Assembly: GCA_039800205.1 (NCBI GenBank)
Contig: JBDLRB010000068.1
Span: 1 to 34,632, forward strand
Length of the DNA stretch: 34,632 bases
Direction of reading: 5' to 3'
Source: SYIM01 sp039800205
GTDB lineage: Bacteria; Pseudomonadota; Gammaproteobacteria; Burkholderiales; Burkholderiaceae_E
The position numbers were made by a program, and so were the translations under genes. Of the stretch, positions 16,448 to 24,053 are shown one piece after another (position 1 is the stretch's first letter; each line of letters begins with the position of its first letter). Under the pieces are notes generated by a model that was not told the origin of the DNA, made no database searches, and was given only the letters and a program-made list of their open reading frames with translations.

Positions 16448-17413
16448 TCAGCGGGCAGGGAGCATCCGGGTCGGGTCGACGGGTCGTCCATCGCGGCGGA
16501 TCTCGAATCGCAACCGCGGCCGATCGGAATCGGAACTGCCCAGCCGTGCGATCGCCTGACCTTGACGCACCTGCTCGCCCTCTTTGACCAGCAGAGCATC
16601 GTTGTGGCCATAGACGCTCAGCAGATGGTCATCATGCTTCACGATCAACAGGTTGCCGTAGCCCTTGGGCCCTTGGCCGCTGAAGATGACCCGTCCATCA
16701 GCCGCAGCATTGACGGGATCACCCAGTCGACCATCGAGGAACAGCGCCGGGTTCTGGGCCTCGGAAAACGCCTCCAGAACTCGACCGGGCACGGGCCAGA
16801 TGAAACGCTCGGTCGAGGATGAGGACGGTGCGCCAGGCGCCACAGCAGTGCCCTGGGCCGAACGCGGAGCCGTTGCTTCGGTGGAGACGGACGAGACCGG
16901 CGGCTTGGCCCCCTGTGGGGTCGCAGGGGGGACCGAAGGCGGGGGCGGCGGCGCGACCGGCGCGGCGGGGGGCTGGACCGGCGCAGCGGCAGACTGCACC
17001 GGGGCGGGCGGCTTCTGCGCCGGCGCGGGAGACGGCCGCCGACTCTCGGGTGCGGGACGTGCAGCCGGCGCATTGTCGGACTGGACCGGTTCGATCCGGA
17101 TCAGGGGGGCCTCCGTGCCCGCCGACTCAGCAGGCCCGTTCCGGACGTTGGACGCAGTCACGCTCCGAGCGGGCAGGGCCTCAGCGACTGCAGCAGGCGG
17201 ACGCGCGGGCGGAGTCGGCGCTGCCTCCCGCGGCCGCGGCGGGGCAGGACGGCTTGCCGGCGTACGGGCCGCCTCGGCCGCACGGGCAGTGATCGTCGAG
17301 CGGTCAACAACCGGCGCCGGCTGCCGTGACCCGCAGGCGGCCACACCACCCAGCAGCACGATCATGCAGGCCAGACGCCCCAACCGTTCCAGCTTCAGTT
17401 TTCTTGAGTCCAT
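16448..17413 (-). CDS. nlpD: NlpD-type lipoprotein, amidase activator with degenerate M23 domain and no LysM
   Basis: NlpD proteins activate cell-wall amidases (AmiC) at the division site through a catalytically dead M23/LytM domain. The product, 321 residues from the ATG at 17413, has a signal with lipobox GVAAC (about Cys17), then a very long Pro/Ala-rich linker (about residues 25-205) and a C-terminal LytM fold (ERFIWPVPGRVLEAF, VNAAADGRVIFSGQG, YGNLLIVKHDDHLLSVYGH). The zinc ligands are lost: the region before GDPVN has no His, and the usual HxH appears as LRFEIR. No LysM domain can be seen in the linker, although NlpD normally carries one. It follows pcm by 29 bases. rpoS, the usual next gene, is missing. 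Confidence 0.87.
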   Translation of the reverse strand: MDSRKLKLERLGRLACMIVLLGGVAACGSRQPAPVVDRSTITARAAEAARTPASRPAPPRPREAAPTPPARPPAAVAEALPARSVTASNVRNGPAESAGTEAPLIRIEPVQSDNAPAARPAPESRRPSPAPAQKPPAPVQSAAAPVQPPAAPVAPPPPPSVPPATPQGAKPPVSSVSTEATAPRSAQGTAVAPGAPSSSSTERFIWPVPGRVLEAFSEAQNPALFLDGRLGDPVNAAADGRVIFSGQGPKGYGNLLIVKHDDHLLSVYGHNDALLVKEGEQVRQGQAIARLGSSDSDRPRLRFEIRRDGRPVDPTRMLPAR

Positions 17414-17442
17414 CAATGCAATCCTGTTGGAAACGCCCGGCA

Positions 17443-18234
17443 TCAGGCGAGACCATCCCGCAGAGGGACGAATCGTACAGTATCGAGCACCTGCAAACTC
17501 CATTGCGTGGCTCCAGTGCGTCTGACGAAATGCAAGGCCTGGGCGTCGCCCGAGGCCACCGGCGCGACCAGGCGCCCTCCCACGGTCATTTGCTCGAGCC
17601 AGGTCCGGGGAATTTGATCGCCCGCTGCCGCGGCAATCATCAGGTCAAACGGTGCCTGCGACGGCAGACCGGCCAATCCATCCCCGTACACCAGACGCAG
17701 GTTGCCCAGCCTCAGGCTGCGCAGATTGGCGCGTGCCTGCTCGTGCAGCCCGCGAATTCGCTCGACGGAGATCACTTCGCCGAAAATGCGCGCCAGCACG
17801 GCCGCTTGATAGCCGCACCCTGTGCCGATTTCAAGGACCTTGCATCGACCGCGGAACCCGGAGTCCAGATCGGCTGCAAGCAACTCGATCATCCGGGCAA
17901 CGGTGTAAGGCCGAGAAATCGTCTGTGCGTGACCGATGGGCAAGGACACATCCTCGTAGGCGCGCCCGGACAGACCCGCCTCGACAAACTGGTGGCGAGG
18001 GATACTGATCAACGCCGCCAGCACCGCGGGATCCCCGACGCCTGCCTGACGGAGCGCGTCGACCATCGCCGCCCGTGCCCGATCTGACACGTAGCCCGGC
18101 TCGCTGCGCTGCGGCAGCAGATCTGCGCCCTCTCTGGTCGGGCGCAGATCGGGCTGAGAGACACGGGCCGAACGTCGGCCAGACTCCTGACGTGTGATCG
18201 ACGCACGATCCATCCAGCGGGGAACGCGTGACAT
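17443..18234 (-). CDS. pcm: Protein-L-isoaspartate O-methyltransferase
   Basis: Pcm repairs aged proteins by methylating L-isoaspartyl residues with SAM. The product, about 263 residues from the ATG at 18234, has an N-terminal extension of some 45 residues that is common in Burkholderiales, then the core: SIPRHQFVEAGLSGRAYED, LPIGHAQTISRPYTVARM (the substrate-binding region) and the SAM motif VLEIGTGCGYQAAVLARI. The block ends VRFVPLRDGLA, as expected for this family. A TTG at 18246 is an alternative start. It lies between surE and nlpD in the classical order. Confidence 0.95.
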   Translation of the reverse strand: MSRVPRWMDRASITRQESGRRSARVSQPDLRPTREGADLLPQRSEPGYVSDRARAAMVDALRQAGVGDPAVLAALISIPRHQFVEAGLSGRAYEDVSLPIGHAQTISRPYTVARMIELLAADLDSGFRGRCKVLEIGTGCGYQAAVLARIFGEVISVERIRGLHEQARANLRSLRLGNLRLVYGDGLAGLPSQAPFDLMIAAAAGDQIPRTWLEQMTVGGRLVAPVASGDAQALHFVRRTGATQWSLQVLDTVRFVPLRDGLA

Positions 18235-18295
18235 CTCGGTGAACAACCTCGACCAAGAAAAAACAGGGTCTGAACAGGAGGCAGAACGCTATCGC

Positions 18296-19042
18296 TCAGG
18301 CGGATTCGATCCAACTGCGGGTGACATCGATTTGAGCGCGGCCCGTCAAATCGATGTCCAGTGGGGTCACCGAAACGAAGTCGTTTTCGACCGCGTGAAA
18401 GTCAGTCCCCGCACCGGCATCGCGAACAGAACCCACCGGACCAATCCAGTAAATCGTTTCCCCTCGAGGATTGGCCGACTGAATGACCCCCTCGGTCGGG
18501 TGTCGCTTGCCCAGCCGAGTGACCACGGTGCCTCGAAGCGACTCGGGTGGGCAGGCGGGAATGTTCACGTTCAACAGGATTCGTTCTTCGAGCCCTCGAC
18601 CGATCAGGCGGGTCAGCAGATTGCGCACGACCTGCTCTGCGGTATCCAGGTGCTCGAATCCGCGTCTGGACAGGGAAAACGCGACCGCCGGTACGCCGAG
18701 CAGGAACCCTTCCATGGCTGCAGCAACCGTCCCGGAGTAGATCGTGTCGTCGCCCATGTTCGGGCCGTCGTTGATCCCCGAGATCACCAGGTCGGGACGG
18801 CAATCAAGGAGCCCTGTCATCCCGATGTGGACGCAGTCGGTGGGCGTACCGTTCACGTAACGGAAACCCGTCGCTGCGGTCCTGACCGACAAGGGCCGGT
18901 CGAGCGTGAGCGAGTTGGACGCACCGCTCCGGTCGCGCTCGGGCGCGATCACGGTGACTTCTCCAAACGCTTCAGCGGCGCGAGCGAGCACAGCGATACC
19001 GGGCGAAAAGTAACCGTCGTCATTACTGACCAGAATTTTCAT
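18296..19042 (-). CDS. surE: 5'/3'-nucleotidase SurE
   Basis: SurE is a metal-dependent phosphatase that removes phosphate from nucleoside monophosphates and short polyphosphate and supports stationary-phase survival. The 248-residue product begins MKILVSNDDGYFSPGI, with the paired metal-binding aspartates Asp8 and Asp9, and carries APERDRSGASNSLTL and SGINDGPNMGDDTIYSGTV with the metal-binding asparagine. The length matches the family. No Shine-Dalgarno sequence is visible; instead TAGAAT lies exactly six bases before the ATG. It starts 42 bases from the divergent metY. Confidence 0.97.
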   Translation of the reverse strand: MKILVSNDDGYFSPGIAVLARAAEAFGEVTVIAPERDRSGASNSLTLDRPLSVRTAATGFRYVNGTPTDCVHIGMTGLLDCRPDLVISGINDGPNMGDDTIYSGTVAAAMEGFLLGVPAVAFSLSRRGFEHLDTAEQVVRNLLTRLIGRGLEERILLNVNIPACPPESLRGTVVTRLGKRHPTEGVIQSANPRGETIYWIGPVGSVRDAGAGTDFHAVENDFVSVTPLDIDLTGRAQIDVTRSWIESA

Positions 19043-19084
19043 CGGCGTATTCTAGCCAAAGGACCACCGTGCTACGATTTCCCG
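19043..19084. promoter_or_regulatory. 42-base divergent surE/metY promoter region, possible leaderless pair
   Basis: Both genes have a -10-like hexamer exactly six bases before their ATG: TAGAAT then ACGCCG for surE (minus strand, 19054-19049) and TACGAT then TTCCCG for metY (plus strand, 19073-19078). This is the spacing expected of leaderless transcripts. Neither start has a Shine-Dalgarno at the usual distance; AAAGGA at 19058-19063 is about 21 bases from the metY ATG. No good -35 box is visible for either gene, so confidence is low. Confidence 0.35.
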
Positions 19085-20380
19085 ATGTCCCAACGTGACT
19101 ATCAAAGCTTCGACACGCTGGCCATCCATGCGGGCGCCGCACCCGACCTGCAGCATGGCGCCCGAGCCACCCCCATCTATCTGAGCGCCGCGTTCGGCTT
19201 TCGGGATAGCGAACAGGCCGCCGCGCTGTTCAATATGGAACAGGCCGGCCACGTCTATTCCAGAATCAGCAATCCGACGGTCGCCGTCCTCGAAGAACGG
19301 CTGGCCGCGCTCGAATCGGGCGTCGGATCCGTGGCGAGCGCGAGCGGGCAGGCAGCCCTGCACCTGGCCATCGCAACCCTGGCTGGTGCCGGCTCGCACA
19401 TCGTCGCTTCGAGTGCACTCTATGGGGGCTCGCACAACCTTCTGCACTACACACTGCGTCGATTCGGCATCGAGACATCCTTCGTGAACCCTCGGGATCC
19501 CGACGCCTGGCGAGCAGCGATTCGGCCAACAACGCGACTGCTGTTTGGCGAAACACTGGGAAACCCGGGGCTGGACGTCCTCGACCTCCCGACCCTCTCT
19601 GCGATCGCCCACGAAGCCGGCATTCCGCTGCTGGTCGACTCGACCTTCACGACCCCATGGCTGATGCGGCCCTTCGATCACGGCGCCGATTTGCTGATCC
19701 ACTCGGCCACCAAATTTCTCTGTGGTCATGGAACCGTCATCGGGGGCATGCTGGTCGATTCCGGTCGCTTTGACTGGGTCCGCTCCGGACGATTTCCTGA
19801 GTTGACCGAGGCCTATGACGGCTTCCACGGCATGGTGTTTGCCGAAGAATCGACCGTCGCTCCATTTCTGCTGCGTGCGCGTCGAGAGGGACTACGCGAT
19901 TTCGGCGCATGCATGAGCCCCTTCACCGCGTTCCAGATCCTCCAGGGAATCGAAACGCTGCCCCTGCGGATGGCTCGTCATATCGAGAACACTCGAAAAG
20001 TCGTCGCGTTCCTCGCCGGGCACCCGCTGGTTCGGTCTGTGGCCTACCCGGAACTCGAGGAGCACCCCGACTACCGCCTTGCCCAGCGTCTTCTGCCTCG
20101 GGGTGCGGGTGCCGTGTTCTGCTTCGAACTGGCATCGAATCGCCAAGCGGGTCGCCGTTTCGTCGATGCGCTGAGCGTGTTCTCGCATCTTGCCAACGTC
20201 GGGGACGCGCGGTCATTGATCATTCACCCGGCCAGCACCACTCATTTCAGAATGGATACCGCTGCATTGGCCGCCAGCGGGATCAGTGAAGGCACGCTCA
20301 GGGTATCGATCGGCCTCGAAGACCCGGACGACCTGATTGCCGATCTCAAGGCGGCTTTCCGGGCGGCCGAAAAGGGCTGA
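19085..20380 (+). CDS. metY: O-acetylhomoserine (O-succinylhomoserine) sulfhydrylase
   Basis: This PLP enzyme makes homocysteine directly from activated homoserine and sulfide in methionine synthesis. The product, 431 residues from the ATG at 19085, belongs to the Cys/Met metabolism PLP family: YSRISNPTVAVLEERLAALE (PLP-phosphate region), SGQAALHLAIATLAG, VDSTFTTPWLMRPFDHGAD and the PLP lysine Lys210 in HSATKFLCGHG. The length near 430 and the N-terminal SFDTLAIHAG fit the MetY (O-acetylhomoserine) group better than MetZ, near 400, but substrate choice cannot be read from sequence alone. The reading frame stays open for 297 codons upstream, antisense to surE, which I treat as chance in GC-rich DNA. 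Confidence 0.93.
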   Translation: MSQRDYQSFDTLAIHAGAAPDLQHGARATPIYLSAAFGFRDSEQAAALFNMEQAGHVYSRISNPTVAVLEERLAALESGVGSVASASGQAALHLAIATLAGAGSHIVASSALYGGSHNLLHYTLRRFGIETSFVNPRDPDAWRAAIRPTTRLLFGETLGNPGLDVLDLPTLSAIAHEAGIPLLVDSTFTTPWLMRPFDHGADLLIHSATKFLCGHGTVIGGMLVDSGRFDWVRSGRFPELTEAYDGFHGMVFAEESTVAPFLLRARREGLRDFGACMSPFTAFQILQGIETLPLRMARHIENTRKVVAFLAGHPLVRSVAYPELEEHPDYRLAQRLLPRGAGAVFCFELASNRQAGRRFVDALSVFSHLANVGDARSLIIHPASTTHFRMDTAALAASGISEGTLRVSIGLEDPDDLIADLKAAFRAAEKG

Positions 20381-20386
20381 CCCAAC

Positions 20387-21211
20387 ATGGACTTCGTCAT
20401 TGACGGACGGAAGATCTACGCCTACACAGGCGGTCGTCCGGTCTGCGCGACGCGTCCACTGATCGTGTTCATCCACGGTGCCCAGCACGATCATAGTGTG
20501 TGGATCCTCCAGTCGCGCTTCCTCGCGCACCACGGGTTTTCGGTCCTCGCGGTCGATTTGCCGGGCCATGGACGGAGCGAGGGCCCGCCGCTCGCGTCGG
20601 TCGAGGCCTTGGCCGACTGGACCGCGCAATTGATACGGGCGGCGCGGCTGGGACCCGCGCACCTGGTGGGCCACAGTATGGGTTCGCTGATTGCCCTGGA
20701 GACCGCAGCCCGCCATCCGAAAGAGACCCTCAGTCTTGCGCTGCTTGGCACAGCGGCGCCGATGCGTGTCTCGGCGGCGCTGCTGAATGCCGCGCGCGAG
20801 GACGAAGCGCGCGCCTTCGACATGATCAATGCCTGGTCACACTCGGGAATCACAGTTCATCCAGGTTGTCCGGGACCGGGCTTTTCAATTTTCAATCAGA
20901 ACCGCAGGTTGATGGAGCGCCAGCCACCCGGCGTGCTGCACAATGATTTTATGGCCTGCAATGCCTACGAGGGCGCGCTGGCGTCTGCTGCCCGGATTCA
21001 GTGCCCCGCGCTTGTCGTCAGTGGCTCGCGTGACATCATGACGCCTGCCCGGGCCGCAAAACCTCTGGTCGAAGCGCTCCGTGGCCGACCCGAGCCCGGT
21101 TCGGGAACGACCGTCGTCGAGTTGGCCGACTGCGGTCATGCGATGATGGCCGAGCAGCCCGACCGGGTCTTGAGAGTACTCAGGCAGTTCTGGACAAATC
21201 ACCATGCATGA
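20387..21211 (+). CDS. Alpha/beta-fold hydrolase
   Basis: A 274-residue cytoplasmic alpha/beta hydrolase. It has the oxyanion-hole motif FIHGAQHDHSVW (His30-Gly31), the strand VLAVDLPGHGRS, the nucleophile elbow GHSMG with Ser97, the acid in SGSRDIMTP (Asp216) and the catalytic histidine in ADCGHAMM (His251), so a full Ser-Asp-His triad is present. It starts 6 bases after metY and overlaps the next gene by 8 bases, so the three form an operon. The substrate is not evident. Genes of this type beside metY are sometimes acyl-ester hydrolases, but I see nothing that ties it to methionine metabolism. Confidence 0.88.
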   Translation: MDFVIDGRKIYAYTGGRPVCATRPLIVFIHGAQHDHSVWILQSRFLAHHGFSVLAVDLPGHGRSEGPPLASVEALADWTAQLIRAARLGPAHLVGHSMGSLIALETAARHPKETLSLALLGTAAPMRVSAALLNAAREDEARAFDMINAWSHSGITVHPGCPGPGFSIFNQNRRLMERQPPGVLHNDFMACNAYEGALASAARIQCPALVVSGSRDIMTPARAAKPLVEALRGRPEPGSGTTVVELADCGHAMMAEQPDRVLRVLRQFWTNHHA

Positions 21212-21563
21212 ATCGCTGCTGCGCAAACTGATTGTGGGTCACTTTGTTGCGCTGATCGCACTGGGGCTCGCCTGGGAACTCTGGCTTGCGCCCCTTCGCC
21301 CAGGCGGCTCAATGCTCGCCCTCAAGGTCCTGCCCCTGGTCCTCGCGCTGCCGGGCCTTTTGCGGGGACACATCCGCACATATCAGTGGTGGTCAATGAT
21401 CGTGCTGATCTACTTGATGGAAGGCTTGGTTCGCGGTCCAAGCGATGCCGGACTCAGCGCAGTCCTGGGCTGGATCGAAGCGCTGATCGCCGCGGCAGCG
21501 TTTCTGATCATTCTGTACTACGTGAGAGATCGACGACTGCAAGCGATTCGGCCGTCAAACTGA
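21204..21563 (+). CDS. DUF2069 membrane protein
   Basis: A 119-residue inner-membrane protein of the DUF2069 family, function unknown. It shows four hydrophobic segments: about residues 10-28, 37-54, 61-76 and 87-106, with the family feature RTYQWWSMIVLIYLMEGLVR in the middle. The ATG lies inside the end of the hydrolase gene, an 8-base overlap, so its translation is likely coupled. It converges on dusA with only 38 bases between the stops; I see no strong terminator in that gap. Confidence 0.88.
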   Translation: MHESLLRKLIVGHFVALIALGLAWELWLAPLRPGGSMLALKVLPLVLALPGLLRGHIRTYQWWSMIVLIYLMEGLVRGPSDAGLSAVLGWIEALIAAAAFLIILYYVRDRRLQAIRPSN

Positions 21564-21601
21564 CGTCCAGCAGCCCGGCCTGAAGCGTCTTCCGGTGGGT
21601 T

Positions 21602-22585
21602 TCAGTGAGCGCTCGTGGCGGCGGACAGTCCCTCAAGCGCACGATCCAGGACAGCCTCACCCAGTTCAGCAAGGATCGACGCGTCGCTCAGCGTGCGACG
21701 CCACTGCCGTGCCCCCGGCAATCCGTTGAAAAGCCCCAGCATATGCCGAACGACGGCCCGCGGTGGGACGCCCGCAGCCGCTGAATCAGCCAGAAAGGGC
21801 CGCATCGCCTCGACCGCCTGTGCCCGACGCTCCATTGGAGCGACCTCACCAAAATACAGCGAGTCGACCTCGGCCAGCATCCAGGGCGATTCACACGGCG
21901 CCCGTCCAAGCATCACGCCGTCGACGTAATCCAGCTGGGCAAGCGACTGGGCATGATCCTTCAAGCCCCCGTTGATCACGATGGTCAAAGCGGGGAAGTC
22001 ACGCTTCAACTGGTGCACGATCTCGTATCGCAGCGGCGGAATTTCGCGGTTCTCCCGGGGACTCAGTCCCTCCAACCAGGCGTTTCGGGCGTGCACGATA
22101 AATACCTTGCTCCCGGCCTCGGCGACCGTACCGACGAAATCGCGCACGAAGGCATAGGACTCGATCCGATCAAGCCCGATGCGATGCTTCACGGTCACCG
22201 GGAGGCTGACGACGTCGACCATCGCCTTGACGCATTCTGCGACCCGCGCGGGCTCGGCCATCAGACACGCACCGAAGGCACCGCGCTGAACGCGCTCGCT
22301 GGGACATCCACAGTTGAGGTTGATTTCATCAAAGCCCGCGGCCTCACCCATCACCGCGCAGCGGGCAAGTTCATCCGGCTCGCTCCCGCCAAGTTGCAGG
22401 GCGACGGGGTGCTCCGATTCGTCGAATGCAAGCAGCCGCTGACGCGGACCGTGGATCAACGCACCCGTGGTGACCATCTCCGTGTAGAGGCGAGCCCGGC
22501 GACTGAGACTTCGATGAAAGAACCGGCAGAACCGATCCGTGAAATCCATCATAGGTGCTACGCAAAAACGCCAATCATCATTCAT
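21602..22585 (-). CDS. dusA: tRNA-dihydrouridine(20/20a) synthase DusA
   Basis: DusA reduces uridines 20/20a in the tRNA D-loop using FMN and NADPH. The 327-residue product has the N-terminal CVAPMMDFTDRFCRFFHR, the active-site signature NLNCGCPSERV with the catalytic second cysteine (Cys94), the FMN-phosphate region VINGGLKDHAQS and VDGVMLGRAPCESPW, and the short C-terminal helical domain. APMMDFTDRHxR/CR is the hallmark of DusA as against DusB and DusC. It stands alone on its strand, divergent from the response regulator with a 50-base gap. Confidence 0.96.
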   Translation of the reverse strand: MNDDWRFCVAPMMDFTDRFCRFFHRSLSRRARLYTEMVTTGALIHGPRQRLLAFDESEHPVALQLGGSEPDELARCAVMGEAAGFDEINLNCGCPSERVQRGAFGACLMAEPARVAECVKAMVDVVSLPVTVKHRIGLDRIESYAFVRDFVGTVAEAGSKVFIVHARNAWLEGLSPRENREIPPLRYEIVHQLKRDFPALTIVINGGLKDHAQSLAQLDYVDGVMLGRAPCESPWMLAEVDSLYFGEVAPMERRAQAVEAMRPFLADSAAAGVPPRAVVRHMLGLFNGLPGARQWRRTLSDASILAELGEAVLDRALEGLSAATSAH

Positions 22586-22635
22586 GGGTCGTACTTTAAT
22601 CGGTATGACGGCCTACACCCATCACGGAGAACAAC

Positions 22636-23328
22636 ATGGTCCATGAGACAGATCGTCAACTTCCATCGGCCCGTCGCTTTCTTCTGATTGACGATCACCC
22701 CATCGTCTGCGACGCGATGCGCTACGCGCTCGAAGCGGTATCGCCCGGTGCACAGATCGATTATGCCCCGAGCTTCGCGGAGGGCCGGCGCCTGCTCGCC
22801 GAAGCCCGACCGTGTGATGGCGTCCTGCTCGACCTCGGTCTGCCGGATATTGACGGATTCGACGCGCTGAAGCGCCTGCGCGAACAACGGCCGGGCGTGC
22901 CCATCGTGATCCTCTCAGCAGAAGCCGACCGGGACACGATTCTGCATTGCCTGGAACTCGGAGCACACGGCTTCATCCCCAAATCAGCCCACCACGACGT
23001 GATCCGTCACGCCCTTCGGCTCGTCGCCGCCGGGCACATGTACGTGCCACGCGAGGTCATCCGAGGTGAATGGAATGTCGCCCCGCGAGTGACGCCGCGG
23101 GGTGCCCAGCGCGACCCGGGCAGTCTCGGGCTGACCGGTCGGCAATGCGATGTACTCCGTCTGATCCTGAAAGGGCTACCCAACAAGCTCATCTGTCGGG
23201 AGCTCGATCTGGCTGAGGGAACGGTCAAGATCCACGTCAGCGCGGTCCTGCGCGCGCTGGGCGCCCGCAATCGCACTCAGGCGGTGGTCGCAGCCAATCA
23301 ATTGGGTCTGCGCCTGGCCACTGAGTAA
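22636..23328 (+). CDS. NarL/FixJ (LuxR-type) response regulator
   Basis: A 230-residue two-component regulator. The receiver domain (about residues 13-130) has the acidic pair Asp19/Asp20, the phosphorylation site Asp66 in LLDLGLPD, Ser94 and Lys116 in FIPKSA. The output domain (about 165-225) is a GerE/LuxR helix-turn-helix: LTGRQCDVLRLILKGLPNKL, then EGTVKIHVSAVLRALGARNRTQA. A Shine-Dalgarno GGAG sits in CACGGAGAACAACATG. No histidine kinase is visible in the window, so it is an orphan here. It lies directly ahead of the molybdenum-hydroxylase operon and could control it, but the large gap and hairpin between them argue for separate transcripts. Confidence 0.93.
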   Translation: MVHETDRQLPSARRFLLIDDHPIVCDAMRYALEAVSPGAQIDYAPSFAEGRRLLAEARPCDGVLLDLGLPDIDGFDALKRLREQRPGVPIVILSAEADRDTILHCLELGAHGFIPKSAHHDVIRHALRLVAAGHMYVPREVIRGEWNVAPRVTPRGAQRDPGSLGLTGRQCDVLRLILKGLPNKLICRELDLAEGTVKIHVSAVLRALGARNRTQAVVAANQLGLRLATE

Positions 23329-23347
23329 TGGCATCAGAGCCTGCTGA

Positions 23348-23381
23348 GGCCGCGGTGCGTTCGCTCCGAACCGCCGCGGCC
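23348..23381 (+). terminator. Strong GC-rich hairpin after the response regulator
   Basis: An 8-base-pair outer stem GGCCGCGG / CCGCGGCC (23348-23355 and 23374-23381) with an inner TTCG / CGAA stem, only 19 bases after the stop codon. No T-run follows, so it is not a canonical intrinsic terminator; it may be a U-less terminator, an mRNA 3' end protector or a site for Rho-linked termination. A second small hairpin CCGC-TCAA-GCGG follows at 23380-23391. Confidence 0.45.
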
Positions 23382-23551
23382 GCTCAAGCGGGTCACCTGC
23401 CGGTCCGCTCCCATTCACGCCTCCCGTTCGGGTTGTCGTTGACCTTCAAAAAATGACCAGACCATCGCGTGGGTCGCGACATCAGCAGGCCGTTTGGCGC
23501 TAACATCGCCCGTTTGATTGCAGGCCCACCCCGGGCCGGGAGATGTTCCGG

Positions 23552-24025
23552 ATGCCAACCGTACGCATGGCTGTCAACGGCCAAGTCATCGAGCGTGAAC
23601 TCGAGGCGCGTCGACTCCTGGTCGACTTTCTGAGAATCGATCTGGGCCTCACGGGCACACACGTCGGATGTGATACCAGCCAGTGCGGCGCCTGTACGGT
23701 CCACGTTGACGGCATTGCAACGAAGAGCTGTACGATGCTGGCCCTTCAGGCGGACGGCCGGGAGGTGACAACGATTGAGGGCATGGCTCGACCCGACGGG
23801 TCGCTGCATCCCATTCAGCAAGCCTTCATTGACTGCCACGGCCTGCAGTGCGGTTATTGCACACCCGGAATGATCATGACAAGCGCCTGCTTGCTTAGCG
23901 AACACCCGACACCCGACGATGCGGCCATCGAAGAGGCCCTCCAGGGAAACCTGTGCCGATGCACGGGCTACGTCAACATCGTTGAGGCCGTCAGAGTCGC
24001 CGCGGCGGCCATGCGGGACCGCTGA
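23552..24025 (+). CDS. Molybdenum hydroxylase small subunit, two [2Fe-2S] clusters
   Basis: The iron-sulfur subunit of a xanthine-dehydrogenase/CO-dehydrogenase-like enzyme; it carries electrons from the Mo centre to FAD. The product, 157 residues from the ATG at 23552, has the plant-type ferredoxin motif CDTSQCGAC (Cys40, Cys45, Cys48) plus Cys60, and the second cluster motif CGYC (Cys100, Cys103) with CRC (Cys135, Cys137). An earlier ATG at 23543 is directly behind the Shine-Dalgarno GGGAG at 23538-23542, too close to be used, whereas the ATG at 23552 is nine bases away. It is followed by the large subunit after 28 bases. Confidence 0.93.
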   Translation: MPTVRMAVNGQVIERELEARRLLVDFLRIDLGLTGTHVGCDTSQCGACTVHVDGIATKSCTMLALQADGREVTTIEGMARPDGSLHPIQQAFIDCHGLQCGYCTPGMIMTSACLLSEHPTPDDAAIEEALQGNLCRCTGYVNIVEAVRVAAAAMRDR

Positions 24026-24053
24026 ACCACTCTCCAGGCAGGAATCCGAAACG

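Noticed and set aside
18194..19084. Open frame continuing 297 codons upstream of metY, antisense to surE, as a giant 728-residue fusion protein
   Set aside because: The upstream part lacks any recognisable domain and mirrors the surE coding strand; MetY homologues begin at about the ATG at 19085.
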